In this document: piece by piece, positions 4,292 through 10,742 of the stretch
How the letters are laid out: every line of letters starts with the position of its first letter
Numbering within the stretch: position 1 is the first letter of the stretch
From: a virus
Reading direction: 5' to 3' (one strand)
DNA: 20,321 nt
IMG/VR virus record: IMGVR_UViG_3300037502_001879
Span: 1-20,321 of that record
Made by a program: the position numbers and the translations under genes
The notes under the pieces: model-generated
Database searches by the model: none
What the model was told of the DNA's origin: nothing
The model's input: only the letters and a program-made list of their open reading frames with translations

Positions 4292-4846
4292 TTATTCATC
4301 TAACACGATCCAGCCCAACTTGAACAAATCCTCACGGATTTCGTCAGTAACTACACTTTCACTGACAAAGTTTTTTTCCATCCAGTGATACCGTTCAACT
4401 TGCTCGGGAGTCATATTATTCAGATCTTCATCACCAACACCTCCTTTGATGCCCGAGCAGTACCAATCAATATAGTCACCTTCGCCGCGCATGTCAGCTA
4501 CGATGCCCCCGGCATAACGCCAACTTGCACCCCAGGTTTGATTTTTTAACTGTGGCCATACTTCGTTCTTTTGGAAGTCACGGTTGCACATTGCGGCATA
4601 CAAGTTTTGGGCATACGCTTCCGAAGCTCGTACCTTGGCAACCATCCATTCGGCACTACGCATGTCGTACTCCATGTTGTTTTTCTGCCATTCAACATCG
4701 GCTTCTTGTTCGCGTCGGCGGGTGTTGTGCGATTTGTAAAACTCAATCATTTCTTCTGCTTGGTCAGCAGTTGTGGATCCTTCTTCTACCTGTTTGAGTT
4801 GGTTTTCAATATGAAAGGTACCACGATCAGGACTAGAACTCAACAT
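4292..4846 (-). CDS. Conserved-looking phage protein of unknown function
   Basis: This 184-residue, mostly helical, acidic protein has a charged N-terminal half (many E, R, Q; possible coiled coil at about 15-60) and a compact C-terminal half with RYAGGIVADMRGEGDY (about 110-125), YHWMEKNFVSESVVTDEI and a terminal GWIVLDE. I associate the GIVADMRGEGDYIDWYCSG pattern with uncharacterised phage proteins but know no function. AAAGGA six bases before ATG supports the start. It begins one base after the gene at 4848-5054 ends, so the two are probably co-transcribed. Confidence 0.8.
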   Translation of the reverse strand: MLSSSPDRGTFHIENQLKQVEEGSTTADQAEEMIEFYKSHNTRRREQEADVEWQKNNMEYDMRSAEWMVAKVRASEAYAQNLYAAMCNRDFQKNEVWPQLKNQTWGASWRYAGGIVADMRGEGDYIDWYCSGIKGGVGDEDLNNMTPEQVERYHWMEKNFVSESVVTDEIREDLFKLGWIVLDE

Positions 4847-4847
4847 T

Positions 4848-5054
4848 TTATTTCCTTTGCAAGTTGGCCCAGGCCAACCATTGGTTAAAAGCTCGGTAAA
4901 CAGTTTCGGCTTCCTTGTCGTCTACTGGAATCCGCACACCACGCACATAGAAACCGTCGGCTGCTATACGAAGCATTTCATCAGCACCGGCGTTGAATAA
5001 GACACTGCTGGGTTCAGGGTTGCGAAACGCATAGGTAGTGGGTTGGTATGCCAT
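4848..5054 (-). CDS. Small phage protein of unknown function (68 aa)
   Basis: The protein MAYQPTTYAF... has a core FYVRGVRIPVDDKEAETVY that I recall from uncharacterised phage proteins. An upstream in-frame ATG at 5093 exists, but the ATG at 5054 is preferred because AGGA lies six bases upstream and the N-terminus looks natural. That ribosome site sits in the 3' arm of the hairpin at 5059-5088, so translation would be blocked in read-through transcripts. Confidence 0.75.
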   Translation of the reverse strand: MAYQPTTYAFRNPEPSSVLFNAGADEMLRIAADGFYVRGVRIPVDDKEAETVYRAFNQWLAWANLQRK

Positions 5055-5058
5055 AAAA

Positions 5059-5088
5059 AATCCTGTATAGTGTTGATTATACAGGATT
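5059..5088 (-). terminator. Terminator that also hides a ribosome binding site
   Basis: AATCCTGTATA (5059-5069) and TATACAGGATT (5078-5088) form a perfect 11-bp stem with an 8-nt loop. On the minus strand it is followed by T residues and closes the ahp operon. The AGGA of the next gene (start at 5054) lies inside the 3' arm, so the hairpin can both end transcription and mask translation. Confidence 0.75.
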
Positions 5089-5114
5089 CCCAATGTTGTC
5101 GCGACCAGTTCGGG

Positions 5115-5630
5115 TTAGCCAGTCATTACCTTGGCCACGTTGTTCATCACGGCAGCAATGCGACCAATGTCACGAAGCTGTTCCACTGTGTAGCCTTCCT
5201 TTTTCAAGGTTTCATAGTGAGCTTTCACACAAAAATGGCACTTGCCAACAATGCTGGCAGCGAGACTATAAGCTTCAAATCGGGCCTTGGTTGTGCCACC
5301 GTGTGACGCAATGGCATTCATACGCAACTGTGCCGGCAGGCCTTTGAGCTGCTCGTCGTCGGCCATTTCAACAAACGGATACCATGTGTTGTTTTGAGCC
5401 ATGATTGAGCCAGCTGTGAGAGCAGCATCTGCTTCCACACGGTTGGCAATTTGACTGTGAATCCAGGTCCACAGCTTGGTATTACCTGATGCAAAGGTAG
5501 CAGCCAATGCACATGCTTCAGCTTCTTCTACAGGCAATGTGCTACGCTTAATTACAGCGTCTAAGTTTAGTTTGGCATCTTTGGCATAGTCCGGGATACC
5601 TTCTTTGAGTTGATCTACCCATGTTGTCAT
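5115..5630 (-). CDS. ahpD: AhpD-like alkylhydroperoxidase
   Basis: AhpD uses a CxxC thiol pair to reduce peroxides and to recycle AhpC. The 171-residue product belongs to the AhpD/carboxymuconolactone decarboxylase superfamily. The active-site block GKCHFCVKAHYE gives C131, C134 and H138, with E119 upstream (RFEAYSLAAS), matching the Glu-Cys-Cys-His set of AhpD. Length agrees with bacterial AhpD (about 175). It is the last gene of a four-gene operon starting with ahpC, one base after the aldolase-like gene, and is followed by the hairpin at 5059-5088. The text resembles Burkholderiales AhpD, suggesting acquisition from such a host. Confidence 0.92.
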   Translation of the reverse strand: MTTWVDQLKEGIPDYAKDAKLNLDAVIKRSTLPVEEAEACALAATFASGNTKLWTWIHSQIANRVEADAALTAGSIMAQNNTWYPFVEMADDEQLKGLPAQLRMNAIASHGGTTKARFEAYSLAASIVGKCHFCVKAHYETLKKEGYTVEQLRDIGRIAAVMNNVAKVMTG

Positions 5631-5631
5631 T

Positions 5632-6252
5632 TTAATATTTCCCTGATGCTAATACGATTTGGCAAATATGTTCCAATCGTTCGATGTGTTCAAATGCACG
5701 CCACGGACTGGTGTCAATGGCCACTACTCCGTGACCTTTGATCCCAACAATGTCATAAGCAATATTTCCGTAGTCATCTAACTGCAAGTTCTCATGGCAA
5801 CGGTCAGCAAGTTCTTGACTGATAGGTGCTACATCTCCCACGTTAGGTGCTACTTTGGTATAACGACTGAGTTCAGGAAAGCTATCAGCAAGGCTGCTTA
5901 ACTCAATCCCCCGATGCATGGCTGCCACACAATATGTAGGATGCAAGTGAACCACAACCCTGACATCATTGCTGTGCTGGCCCATTGCTCTCTGCAATCC
6001 AAAGTGCAAGGGAATCTCCCCACTGGGCTTGAGTTTAGCACTGATATCAGAATAGTGTTCTTCCTGCCACAACAACCCGTGAATGCTGATCTTCTTGAAC
6101 TGATCCGGTTGCATTGTTTGCTTACGGACGCCACTGGGTGTGATGTAAAAGTGATCCCTGTCGTGATGACGAATTGAAACATTGCCATCACGACTGGTGA
6201 TCCAATTGCGTCTATATGCTTCAACTAATGTATCGCAAATGGTTTCTAACAT
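5632..6252 (-). CDS. Class II aldolase/adducin family protein
   Basis: The 206-residue protein has the class II aldolase layout: GNVSIR (23-28), YITPSG (36-41), KPSGE (75-79, with the catalytic-type E79), HLH zinc ligands (H102, H104) and a third ligand in KGHG (H174). Family members include L-fuculose-phosphate aldolase, ribulose-phosphate 4-epimerase and methylthioribulose-1-phosphate dehydratase; all key residues look intact but the substrate cannot be decided. It starts two bases after the 58-residue ORF and ends one base before ahpD, so it is co-transcribed with the peroxidase pair, an unusual companion. Confidence 0.88.
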   Translation of the reverse strand: MLETICDTLVEAYRRNWITSRDGNVSIRHHDRDHFYITPSGVRKQTMQPDQFKKISIHGLLWQEEHYSDISAKLKPSGEIPLHFGLQRAMGQHSNDVRVVVHLHPTYCVAAMHRGIELSSLADSFPELSRYTKVAPNVGDVAPISQELADRCHENLQLDDYGNIAYDIVGIKGHGVVAIDTSPWRAFEHIERLEHICQIVLASGKY

Positions 6253-6254
6253 GG

Positions 6255-6431
6255 TTAGGCCCCGTTGTAGAAGTTCAGTTCATCCTCTTCAGCAAGCTCA
6301 GAAGTGTTCCAAACATTACGATTGTTCCATTCACGAACGCGATCCAGTCGTTCCTGTTCTGTCATTTCATAACATCTAGGATTACGATCGGGTTGCCGTA
6401 GCGTGTCGATACCTCGTTGAAGCTTTATCAT
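6255..6431 (-). CDS. Small protein of unknown function within the ahp operon (58 aa)
   Basis: The start ATG overlaps the ahpC stop codon (TAATG), giving translational coupling. The product MIKLQRGIDTLRQPDRN... is charged and probably helical, ending DELNFYNGA. It has one cysteine in RCYEM and no recognised domain. An upstream in-frame ATG at 6470 lies inside ahpC and is not preferred. Confidence 0.75.
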   Translation of the reverse strand: MIKLQRGIDTLRQPDRNPRCYEMTEQERLDRVREWNNRNVWNTSELAEEDELNFYNGA

Positions 6432-7000
6432 TACAGAGTTTCTCCGCCGACTGTGCGGTTGCAAGCGCAAAGTTCGCCTGTTTGTAGTGCATCTAACACA
6501 CGCAGAGTTTCTTCTGGAGAGCGACCAACGTTGAGGTTGTTCACAGTAACGTGTTGAATTTCGTTGTTGGGATCAACAATGAATGTGGCACGAAGTGCGG
6601 CACCTGCTGGCGCATAGAATACACCCAGTTGTTCGATCAAGCTCAGGTTCTTGACTGTGCCAGATGCTGGATCATAGGTGGCACGTTGTGTGTCTGCAAA
6701 CTGATGGTGTGTGATCTTCTTCAAATCGGCGTGTGCATTTTGCCATGCTACTTTGCAGAACTCATTGTCAGTTGATCCTGTGAGCAATACTGCGTCACGA
6801 TCAGCAAAATCCTGTGCCAGTTTGTCGTAGGCCACAATTTCTGTTGGGCAAACGAATGTAAAGTCTTTTGGATAGTAAACGATTACTTTCCACTTGCCTT
6901 CAAAGCTGGTGTCTGTGATGGTGTAAAACGCATCTTCAGGTTGTCCAGGCTTGACGCCTGTGATTGCGAATGGGGCTAATTTGTCGCCAACTGTTTTCAT
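6431..7000 (-). CDS. ahpC: 2-Cys peroxiredoxin AhpC
   Basis: AhpC reduces hydrogen peroxide and organic hydroperoxides in the cytoplasm. The 189-residue protein carries FTFVCPTEI with peroxidatic C51 and a C-terminal GELCACNR with resolving C178, the normal spacing and length for AhpC/Prx1. The ending resembles betaproteobacterial AhpC. AAGGA about eight bases before ATG supports the start. A promoter at 7050-7078 lies upstream with a 5' stem-loop in the leader. AhpD three genes downstream would recycle it, as in actinobacterial and proteobacterial AhpC-AhpD pairs. No AhpF is present in the window. Confidence 0.95.
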   Translation of the reverse strand: MKTVGDKLAPFAITGVKPGQPEDAFYTITDTSFEGKWKVIVYYPKDFTFVCPTEIVAYDKLAQDFADRDAVLLTGSTDNEFCKVAWQNAHADLKKITHHQFADTQRATYDPASGTVKNLSLIEQLGVFYAPAGAALRATFIVDPNNEIQHVTVNNLNVGRSPEETLRVLDALQTGELCACNRTVGGETL

Positions 7001-7026
7001 TTTGATTTCCTTAGGTTAAAAAATGT

Positions 7027-7044
7027 CTCAGTGTTTGTACTGAG
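7027..7044 (-). promoter_or_regulatory. 5' stem-loop of the ahpC mRNA
   Basis: CTCAGT-GTTTGT-ACTGAG forms a 6-bp stem. Its 5' edge on the minus strand coincides with the predicted transcription start near 7043, so the mRNA may begin with a hairpin that protects the 5' end. Confidence 0.5.
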
Positions 7045-7049
7045 TGTTT

Positions 7050-7078
7050 ATTGTAATAGTATATAGCAATGAAATCAA
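7050..7078 (-). promoter_or_regulatory. Promoter of the ahpC operon
   Basis: Minus strand: -35 TTGATT (7073-7078), 17-nt spacer, -10 TACAAT (7050-7055), about 43 nt before the ahpC ATG. No OxyR-like site was recognised. Confidence 0.7.
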
Positions 7079-7134
7079 GCAAATTCATTGCTTTTGTCTG
7101 AAATTATTTCAATGACTGTAATTGAAATAAACTA

Positions 7135-7209
7135 TGGTCCGGGGTAGAGGAATCGAACCTCTATAAAGGGCTTAGAAGACCCGTGTATTATCCATTATAC
7201 GAACCCCAG
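7135..7209 (-). tRNA. tRNA-Arg (anticodon TCT)
   Basis: Minus strand: acceptor CTGGGGT/ACCCCGG, A discriminator, encoded CCA, anticodon loop CTTCTAA (anticodon TCT) on a GGGT/GCCC stem, and T stem AGAGG/CCTCT with loop TTCGATT. It reads AGA/AGG. It lies downstream of the GGQ protein gene. Confidence 0.9.
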
Positions 7210-7216
7210 AAATTGT

Positions 7217-7591
7217 TTATCTAACTGCTTTGGCTCTGGCCATGATCACAGGCTCCATGTCGCCTTTGCCAATAACATTGGTCCACGAATCTGTTAGGCC
7301 ACTAGCATGATCTACCACACGATTGTCAGGCTCATGGTATGTGCGAATGCGTTCTGTACCAGCCTGGAACCGCGGAGTATCTTGATGAAAGTGCGCCATT
7401 ACACGACTGCGGCATGTACTGAGAGCAGCCGCACGATTGTCTTCGCGGCTACGACTGTTGGTTCCGTTGGCAACAATCCCTGTGGGCTCGTGAATACAGC
7501 GGCAACAATTCTGGTGCTTGTTGCGATGCTGTCCTCCTTTGCCTGTGCCGGAGAACCATTCAAAACGAAACTGATCTTCAGTGACTTTCAT
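7217..7591 (-). CDS. Stand-alone GGQ (RF-1 domain) peptide-release protein
   Basis: The 124-residue protein consists of little more than the catalytic domain of class I release factors: GTGKGGQHRNK (15-25) contains GGQ at 19-21, followed by the domain's EPTGIVANGTNSRSREDNRAAAL. It has no codon-recognition domain and ends in a short basic tail (MARAKAVR), as in the rescue factor ArfB, which releases peptides from stalled ribosomes. The extra lysine before GGQ (GKGGQ) departs from the usual GxGGQ. It sits between tRNA-Met and tRNA-Arg. There is no Shine-Dalgarno sequence, but TATAAATA lies five bases before ATG. A ribosome-rescue role beside tmRNA is inference. Confidence 0.85.
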   Translation of the reverse strand: MKVTEDQFRFEWFSGTGKGGQHRNKHQNCCRCIHEPTGIVANGTNSRSREDNRAAALSTCRSRVMAHFHQDTPRFQAGTERIRTYHEPDNRVVDHASGLTDSWTNVIGKGDMEPVIMARAKAVR

Positions 7592-7596
7592 AAGGA

Positions 7597-7604
7597 TATT
7601 TATA
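7597..7604 (-). promoter_or_regulatory. Exact T4-type late promoter motif TATAAATA
   Basis: Minus-strand TATAAATA lies between the encoded CCA of tRNA-Met (7605-7607) and the ATG of the GGQ gene (7591), five bases before the ATG. If used, the mRNA would be leaderless. Confidence 0.5.
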
Positions 7605-7679
7605 TGGTGGGGCCACTAGGAATTGAACCTAGACTCAATGAATTATGAGTTCACTGCTTTACCATTAAGCTATAGCCCC
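7605..7679 (-). tRNA. tRNA with CAT anticodon (elongator Met, or Ile2)
   Basis: Minus strand: acceptor GGGGCTA/TGGCCCC, A discriminator, encoded CCA, D stem AGCT/AAGC region, anticodon stem GTGAA/TTCAT with loop CTCATAA (anticodon CAT), T stem CTAGG/CCTAG with loop TTCAATT. The paired 1-72 end and the lack of three GC pairs in the anticodon stem exclude an initiator. Lysidine-modified Ile2 cannot be excluded. Confidence 0.9.
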
Positions 7680-7687
7680 AATGTTAC

Positions 7688-7716
7688 ATTGTAACAGGGT
7701 TTTTATTTAGTGTCAA
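7688..7716 (-). promoter_or_regulatory. Promoter in front of tRNA-Met
   Basis: Minus strand: -35 TTGACA (7711-7716), 17-nt spacer, -10 TACAAT (7688-7693). Initiation near 7681 would be about two bases before the tRNA 5' end. It overlaps the last codons of the gene at 7713. Confidence 0.8.
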
Positions 7717-7961
7717 CTACTTTTAGTGGTCTTCAGCAGGTACATAGTAACTTCTGCTCCCGACACTTTGACCAGCTCGGTTGGGTACTTGTTACAAGAG
7801 CCCCAGCTTCTGGCACCCACAGCTTTGACACCAACCATTTTGGGATTGAGTTTGACTACTGTGCCCACGTTCATGCTGTTGCTTCGCGGATAAACCACAC
7901 AGTCGCCGATCTCCAAGGATTGGCCAAACAGGTCTCGATGCTCAGGAATGGTCTTAGTCAT
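7713..7961 (-). CDS. Small beta-barrel-like protein, paralogue of 9781-10020
   Basis: The 82-residue product has LEIGDCVVYP (16-25), GTVVKLNPKMVGVKAV, KYPTELVKV and EVTMYLLK. The same order of motifs (AGDFVAFY, YKVL, VKIILAEP, KYSREMCVI, EVTFWLLK) occurs in the protein at 9781-10020, so they are paralogues. The alternating pattern suggests a small SH3/KOW-like barrel; function unknown. Its start overlaps the preceding gene by 8 nt. Confidence 0.75.
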   Translation of the reverse strand: MTKTIPEHRDLFGQSLEIGDCVVYPRSNSMNVGTVVKLNPKMVGVKAVGARSWGSCNKYPTELVKVSGAEVTMYLLKTTKSS

Positions 7962-8154
7962 AGCGTGGTGGCAAGTTGTATGCTGTCAAAATAACTTCGC
8001 CGTAAGTGCCGCCGCCTTGTTTGGCAACATGTTTGACTTTGCTGGCGCAATCCTTGATCAGCAATTCTGAAAACTTTTGCAACAGTTCACCCCCAACTTC
8101 GGGGTAGTGGCTTCCGCCTGCTTGTAATGCTAATTCACGAATTCGTTCATTCAT
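7954..8154 (-). CDS. Small phage protein of unknown function (66 aa)
   Basis: MNERIRELALQAGG opens a helical protein with FSELLIKDCASKVKHVAKQ (about 28-46). I recall similar MNERIREL proteins in other phages, without function. The ATG at 8154 is chosen over an in-frame ATG at 8169 because it overlaps the stop of the upstream gene as ATGA. Confidence 0.75.
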   Translation of the reverse strand: MNERIRELALQAGGSHYPEVGGELLQKFSELLIKDCASKVKHVAKQGGGTYGEVILTAYNLPPRYD

Positions 8155-8378
8155 TTTGATACCTCGCAACCCTTATTATAATCCCAGCTGACACGCCCGC
8201 CAAGTTTTTTGAGTATCTCATACTTATCCATCTCATCTTTGCATGACCTTGGTTGCCCCATGCTGCCTACCACTGCCATACAATCCCAACAACGATGCCC
8301 GTAGCCTGCACCTTCGTCAAAGTGTGCTTCGCCACCACAAGGCAAGTGCATCGGCTTCATCCAAGTTTCGTATTCCAT
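8151..8378 (-). CDS. Small Cys/His-rich protein, possible zinc binder
   Basis: The 75-residue protein has cysteines in PCGG (14), CWDC (30-33), SCKD (46) and GC (71), with histidines between, compatible with a zinc site. No family is recognised. Start overlaps the upstream stop (TAATG) and its end overlaps the next start (ATGA). Confidence 0.7.
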   Translation of the reverse strand: MEYETWMKPMHLPCGGEAHFDEGAGYGHRCWDCMAVVGSMGQPRSCKDEMDKYEILKKLGGRVSWDYNKGCEVSK

Positions 8379-8650
8379 TATTTTTTTAACAGGCTCCAGA
8401 CCCGCTCGGGTTTTACAATGTCGATCAGTTGCCGAACTTCTTTGACTGAAACTTCGTACTCCACAAACTCCCAGTCTTGAATCTGATTACGATGGTACTC
8501 ACTGTGGCTGTTCATGTGCATGGTGATTATAGCACGAAGTTTGCCCAAGGTGTCATACACTTTGCCCGAAGTATTCCAGTTGCCATCAGCTTTGCGAAAC
8601 TGAGTAGGATCGCTCTTTTTGCGAATTTTGTAATAAGTTAAGGTAGTCAC
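8378..8650 (-). CDS. Phage protein of unknown function (GTG start, 90 aa)
   Basis: The open frame extends to an ATG at 8782, but that would overlap the whole of the gene at 8652-8861. A GTG at 8650, right after the upstream stop and preceded by AAAGGA, is a better start. The protein runs from VTTLTYYKIRKKSD, with MHMNSHSEYHRN (about 50-61) and a C-terminal helix EVRQLIDIVKPERVW. No function is recognised. Confidence 0.65.
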   Translation of the reverse strand: MTTLTYYKIRKKSDPTQFRKADGNWNTSGKVYDTLGKLRAIITMHMNSHSEYHRNQIQDWEFVEYEVSVKEVRQLIDIVKPERVWSLLKK

Positions 8651-8651
8651 A

Positions 8652-8861
8652 TCAATCCTTTGATAGTATTCTCCGTTCTGCTTTGTTACAGTGACCGCAT
8701 GCACGAAACTGTTCGATGAAATTGTAACCGCCACGCTGATTTTTAACAGGATCTTGCCAGGGTAACCAACTGTGAATACCAAGCCTGCACCACCACTGGC
8801 GTGCGGCTAGCAAGGGCAGATCTTTCAGTGCGCGAAATGTATTTTCTTTTTCTGCGTTCAT
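8652..8861 (-). CDS. Small zinc-ribbon-like protein (69 aa)
   Basis: The pattern WWCRLGIHSWLPWQ (C25, H30) followed by FRACGHCNKAERR (C54, C57) suggests one zinc site. The start overlaps the stop of the 37-residue ORF upstream (ATGA). Function unknown. Confidence 0.75.
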   Translation of the reverse strand: MNAEKENTFRALKDLPLLAARQWWCRLGIHSWLPWQDPVKNQRGGYNFIEQFRACGHCNKAERRILSKD

Positions 8862-8971
8862 ACAGTTACTATTCTATAGCGTGATTTTGGATAATGTTGT
8901 TGCAGCCACTCTAGCAGGCCTGGCTCGTTGGGCAGTTGAATAGTGTTGTTGTAGTTGGTAATGTATGTCAT
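8858..8971 (-). CDS. Very small protein of unknown function (37 aa)
   Basis: MTYITNYNNTIQLPNEP leads to LLEWLQQHYPKSRYRIVTV. Both its start and its stop overlap neighbours as ATGA, which makes it a convincing member of the operon despite its size. Confidence 0.7.
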   Translation of the reverse strand: MTYITNYNNTIQLPNEPGLLEWLQQHYPKSRYRIVTV

Positions 8972-9261
8972 GCTTTCAACTTGTTGATCAAGTCCAGTTG
9001 TTCAATACACTTCAAACACACTGCATTGTATTTGGGTCCACCAGTGCCGGAAACAGCACCGCCGCAACTAGAGCACAACACAAAAGCCTGTGTGACAATG
9101 CTGCCTCGGCGTGGTGCATAGATTGGTTCCAGTGTGTAGCCAATGGGCTCACGATCTTCCACCGGTTCTGGCACTTCCACAAACAGCACGGTACCTTCGG
9201 CAGGTTGGTTTTGGCCCAACCAGCGCACCTCTCCATTCTCAATCCAGCCTACTGCTTTCAT
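8968..9261 (-). CDS. Small protein with C-terminal zinc ribbon (97 aa)
   Basis: Residues about 63-86 hold CSSCGG and CLKC, a CxxC-x16-CxxC zinc ribbon, after an N-terminal beta-rich half (MKAVGWIENGEVRWLG, TVLFVEVPEPV). Function unknown; linked to both neighbours by ATGA overlaps. Confidence 0.75.
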   Translation of the reverse strand: MKAVGWIENGEVRWLGQNQPAEGTVLFVEVPEPVEDREPIGYTLEPIYAPRRGSIVTQAFVLCSSCGGAVSGTGGPKYNAVCLKCIEQLDLINKLKA

Positions 9262-9512
9262 TTTGCATACCTTAATGCAAAGTATATTGCAAGTTTTGGG
9301 TCTTTGATGTAATAATGAAATGCTGTGTATACTTTACAAGAATGTCGACGTCGCGGAGTCGGGTAATCGCTTGACGCAAAGATTTTGTAATGAGAATTAG
9401 ATACATTATCGCGCAAGAAGTGCTCTGCTTCTAGCTGGCGTCGCCAGTCCCCTGCATAAGGAATTGAACATTTTTCCCAGTTCCAATAATCTTTTACTGG
9501 TCTTCCCATCAT
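9258..9512 (-). CDS. Phage protein of unknown function (84 aa)
   Basis: ATGATG at 9512/9509 follows AAAGGTG and overlaps the previous stop; the longer frame to 9650 is rejected. The basic, aromatic product MMGRPVKDYWNWEKC... contains HYKIFASSDYPTPRRRHSC and ends YFALRYAK. No domain is recognised. Confidence 0.7.
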   Translation of the reverse strand: MMGRPVKDYWNWEKCSIPYAGDWRRQLEAEHFLRDNVSNSHYKIFASSDYPTPRRRHSCKVYTAFHYYIKDPKLAIYFALRYAK

Positions 9513-9781
9513 CACACCTTTGTTAGTTGGTCCCACACCAGGCCATGCCAGGGCTTGAAAAAGGCAGCGAAGTTGGCGTAAGTGATTTCCGACCACTCGC
9601 CTTCGCTGTCTTGATACACCACACGGCAACGTCCGTACATCTTTTGACACTCCAGAAAAACTGATTCAGCATCGTTGGTAACGCTCATACGCCCAATGTT
9701 GAGATCTCGAATAAACACAATGGTTTCCATAGGGTCACCTTTGTATATTTCTTTCCTAACAAATGCCCAAGAGCTTTTCAT
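9512..9781 (-). CDS. Phage protein of unknown function (89 aa)
   Basis: The ATG at 9781 overlaps the previous stop (TGATG) and has GGAAG upstream. A later ATG at 9730, after AAAGGTG, is an alternative giving METIVFIRDLNIGRMSVTND, which looks like a natural N-terminus. The core RVVYQDSEGEWSEI reminds me of uncharacterised cyanophage-type proteins. Function unknown. Confidence 0.7.
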   Translation of the reverse strand: MKSSWAFVRKEIYKGDPMETIVFIRDLNIGRMSVTNDAESVFLECQKMYGRCRVVYQDSEGEWSEITYANFAAFFKPWHGLVWDQLTKV

Positions 9782-10020
9782 CAATTCTTCCTTTTCAACA
9801 GCCAGAACGTTACTTCCTCTGCAGGAATAACGCACATTTCTCGACTGTACTTGTTTACAGGCTTTGTGGTCTTACTAGGCTCGGCTAGGATGATCTTAAC
9901 ATAACCGTGTCCGGTTGAATTAGGTTTGTTCGTTGATAACACTTTGTAGACGTTGGCATAGAACGCTACAAAGTCACCTGCACGGATCGGACGGTCGATA
10001 ATGTCGTGGACTTCGCTCAC
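9781..10020 (-). CDS. Small beta-barrel-like protein, paralogue of 7713-7961
   Basis: The GTG start at 10020 overlaps the preceding stop (GTGA). The 79-residue protein shares motif order with the one at 7713: IRAGDFVAFY, YKVL, VKIILAEP, NKYSREMCVIP, EVTFWLLK. Function unknown. Confidence 0.75.
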   Translation of the reverse strand: MSEVHDIIDRPIRAGDFVAFYANVYKVLSTNKPNSTGHGYVKIILAEPSKTTKPVNKYSREMCVIPAEEVTFWLLKRKN

Positions 10021-10742
10021 GCAAACTCCTTGGTGCTAAGTGTTTTCCACATTTTACGCTTCTCGTAGTAGCGAGCCATACCGGGCCAGTCTGAGGCAAA
10101 GATGCTGAAACTGTAGCCAGGACGCTGACACCAGGTGTTGAACTCTTTGCTGAAGTGCATACCACCGCCACCGCCCGAACCAGTGTGGGCACGTTGGCGA
10201 CCACTGCAAAATGTACCACGACTGAATAGGTCACTGCCCAAGTAGAGATGCTCAAATTCCTTGGGCCACTCAACCAGCCAGTCAATGCGTCCGTGCCAAC
10301 CGGGGTAGCCGCGTGGGCGACCATCTTGGGCTTCGTAACTGCTCCAGCAGGTAACACCGCCCACAGGACATGAGTGACTGTTGCTGACCATGTCACTCCA
10401 GTGCAACCCATGAGTGATCTTTAGGAGTCGCGGCATGGGCACAACCTGAGCATCCTTGCGGCGGCTGATCTTTTTGCCAACACAGGCCCAATCGTAGGGA
10501 TCACCTAGGGCGGCTTCGGCCCAGAACAGGTGCTGATTGTCAATAACCATTTGGCACCAATCATCGATGCTTTGCTCACGCTCGTACAGTTCTGCCCAGG
10601 CAGCATCTTTCTCTGCTTCGACAATCTTCAGCTTCTTTTGAGCCAGACGGTGACGGGCAAGAACTCGCAGGTGGTTCTGATACTTCTTCTTGTCTTCGAA
10701 GATCTTGCCGTCTGTTTCTGATTTGTATGCTGTGATAATCAT
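10017..10742 (-). CDS. Phage protein of unknown function (241 aa)
   Basis: The N-terminus MIITAYKSETDGKIFEDKKKYQNHL resembles a degenerate C2H2 finger opening, followed by a helical segment to about 65. The middle has VSNSHSCPVGGVTCW and RPRGYPGWHGRIDW, then a glycine run (SGGGGGMHF) and an aromatic C-terminus with IFASDWPGMARYYEKR. IFAS(S/D) recurs in the protein at 9258-9512. No function is recognised. The start overlaps the upstream stop (ATGA). Confidence 0.75.
   Translation of the reverse strand: MIITAYKSETDGKIFEDKKKYQNHLRVLARHRLAQKKLKIVEAEKDAAWAELYEREQSIDDWCQMVIDNQHLFWAEAALGDPYDWACVGKKISRRKDAQVVPMPRLLKITHGLHWSDMVSNSHSCPVGGVTCWSSYEAQDGRPRGYPGWHGRIDWLVEWPKEFEHLYLGSDLFSRGTFCSGRQRAHTGSGGGGGMHFSKEFNTWCQRPGYSFSIFASDWPGMARYYEKRKMWKTLSTKEFA

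Noticed and set aside
4525-4888. Plus-strand frames of 90 and 105 codons
   Set aside because: Antisense to the gene at 4292-4846, which has a proper ribosome site and operon context.
5898-6224. Minus-strand frame of 108 codons
   Set aside because: Out-of-frame shadow of the class II aldolase gene, whose motifs are intact.
9974-10411. Minus-strand frame of 145 codons
   Set aside because: Out-of-frame shadow of the 241-codon gene at 10017-10742; no start signal.
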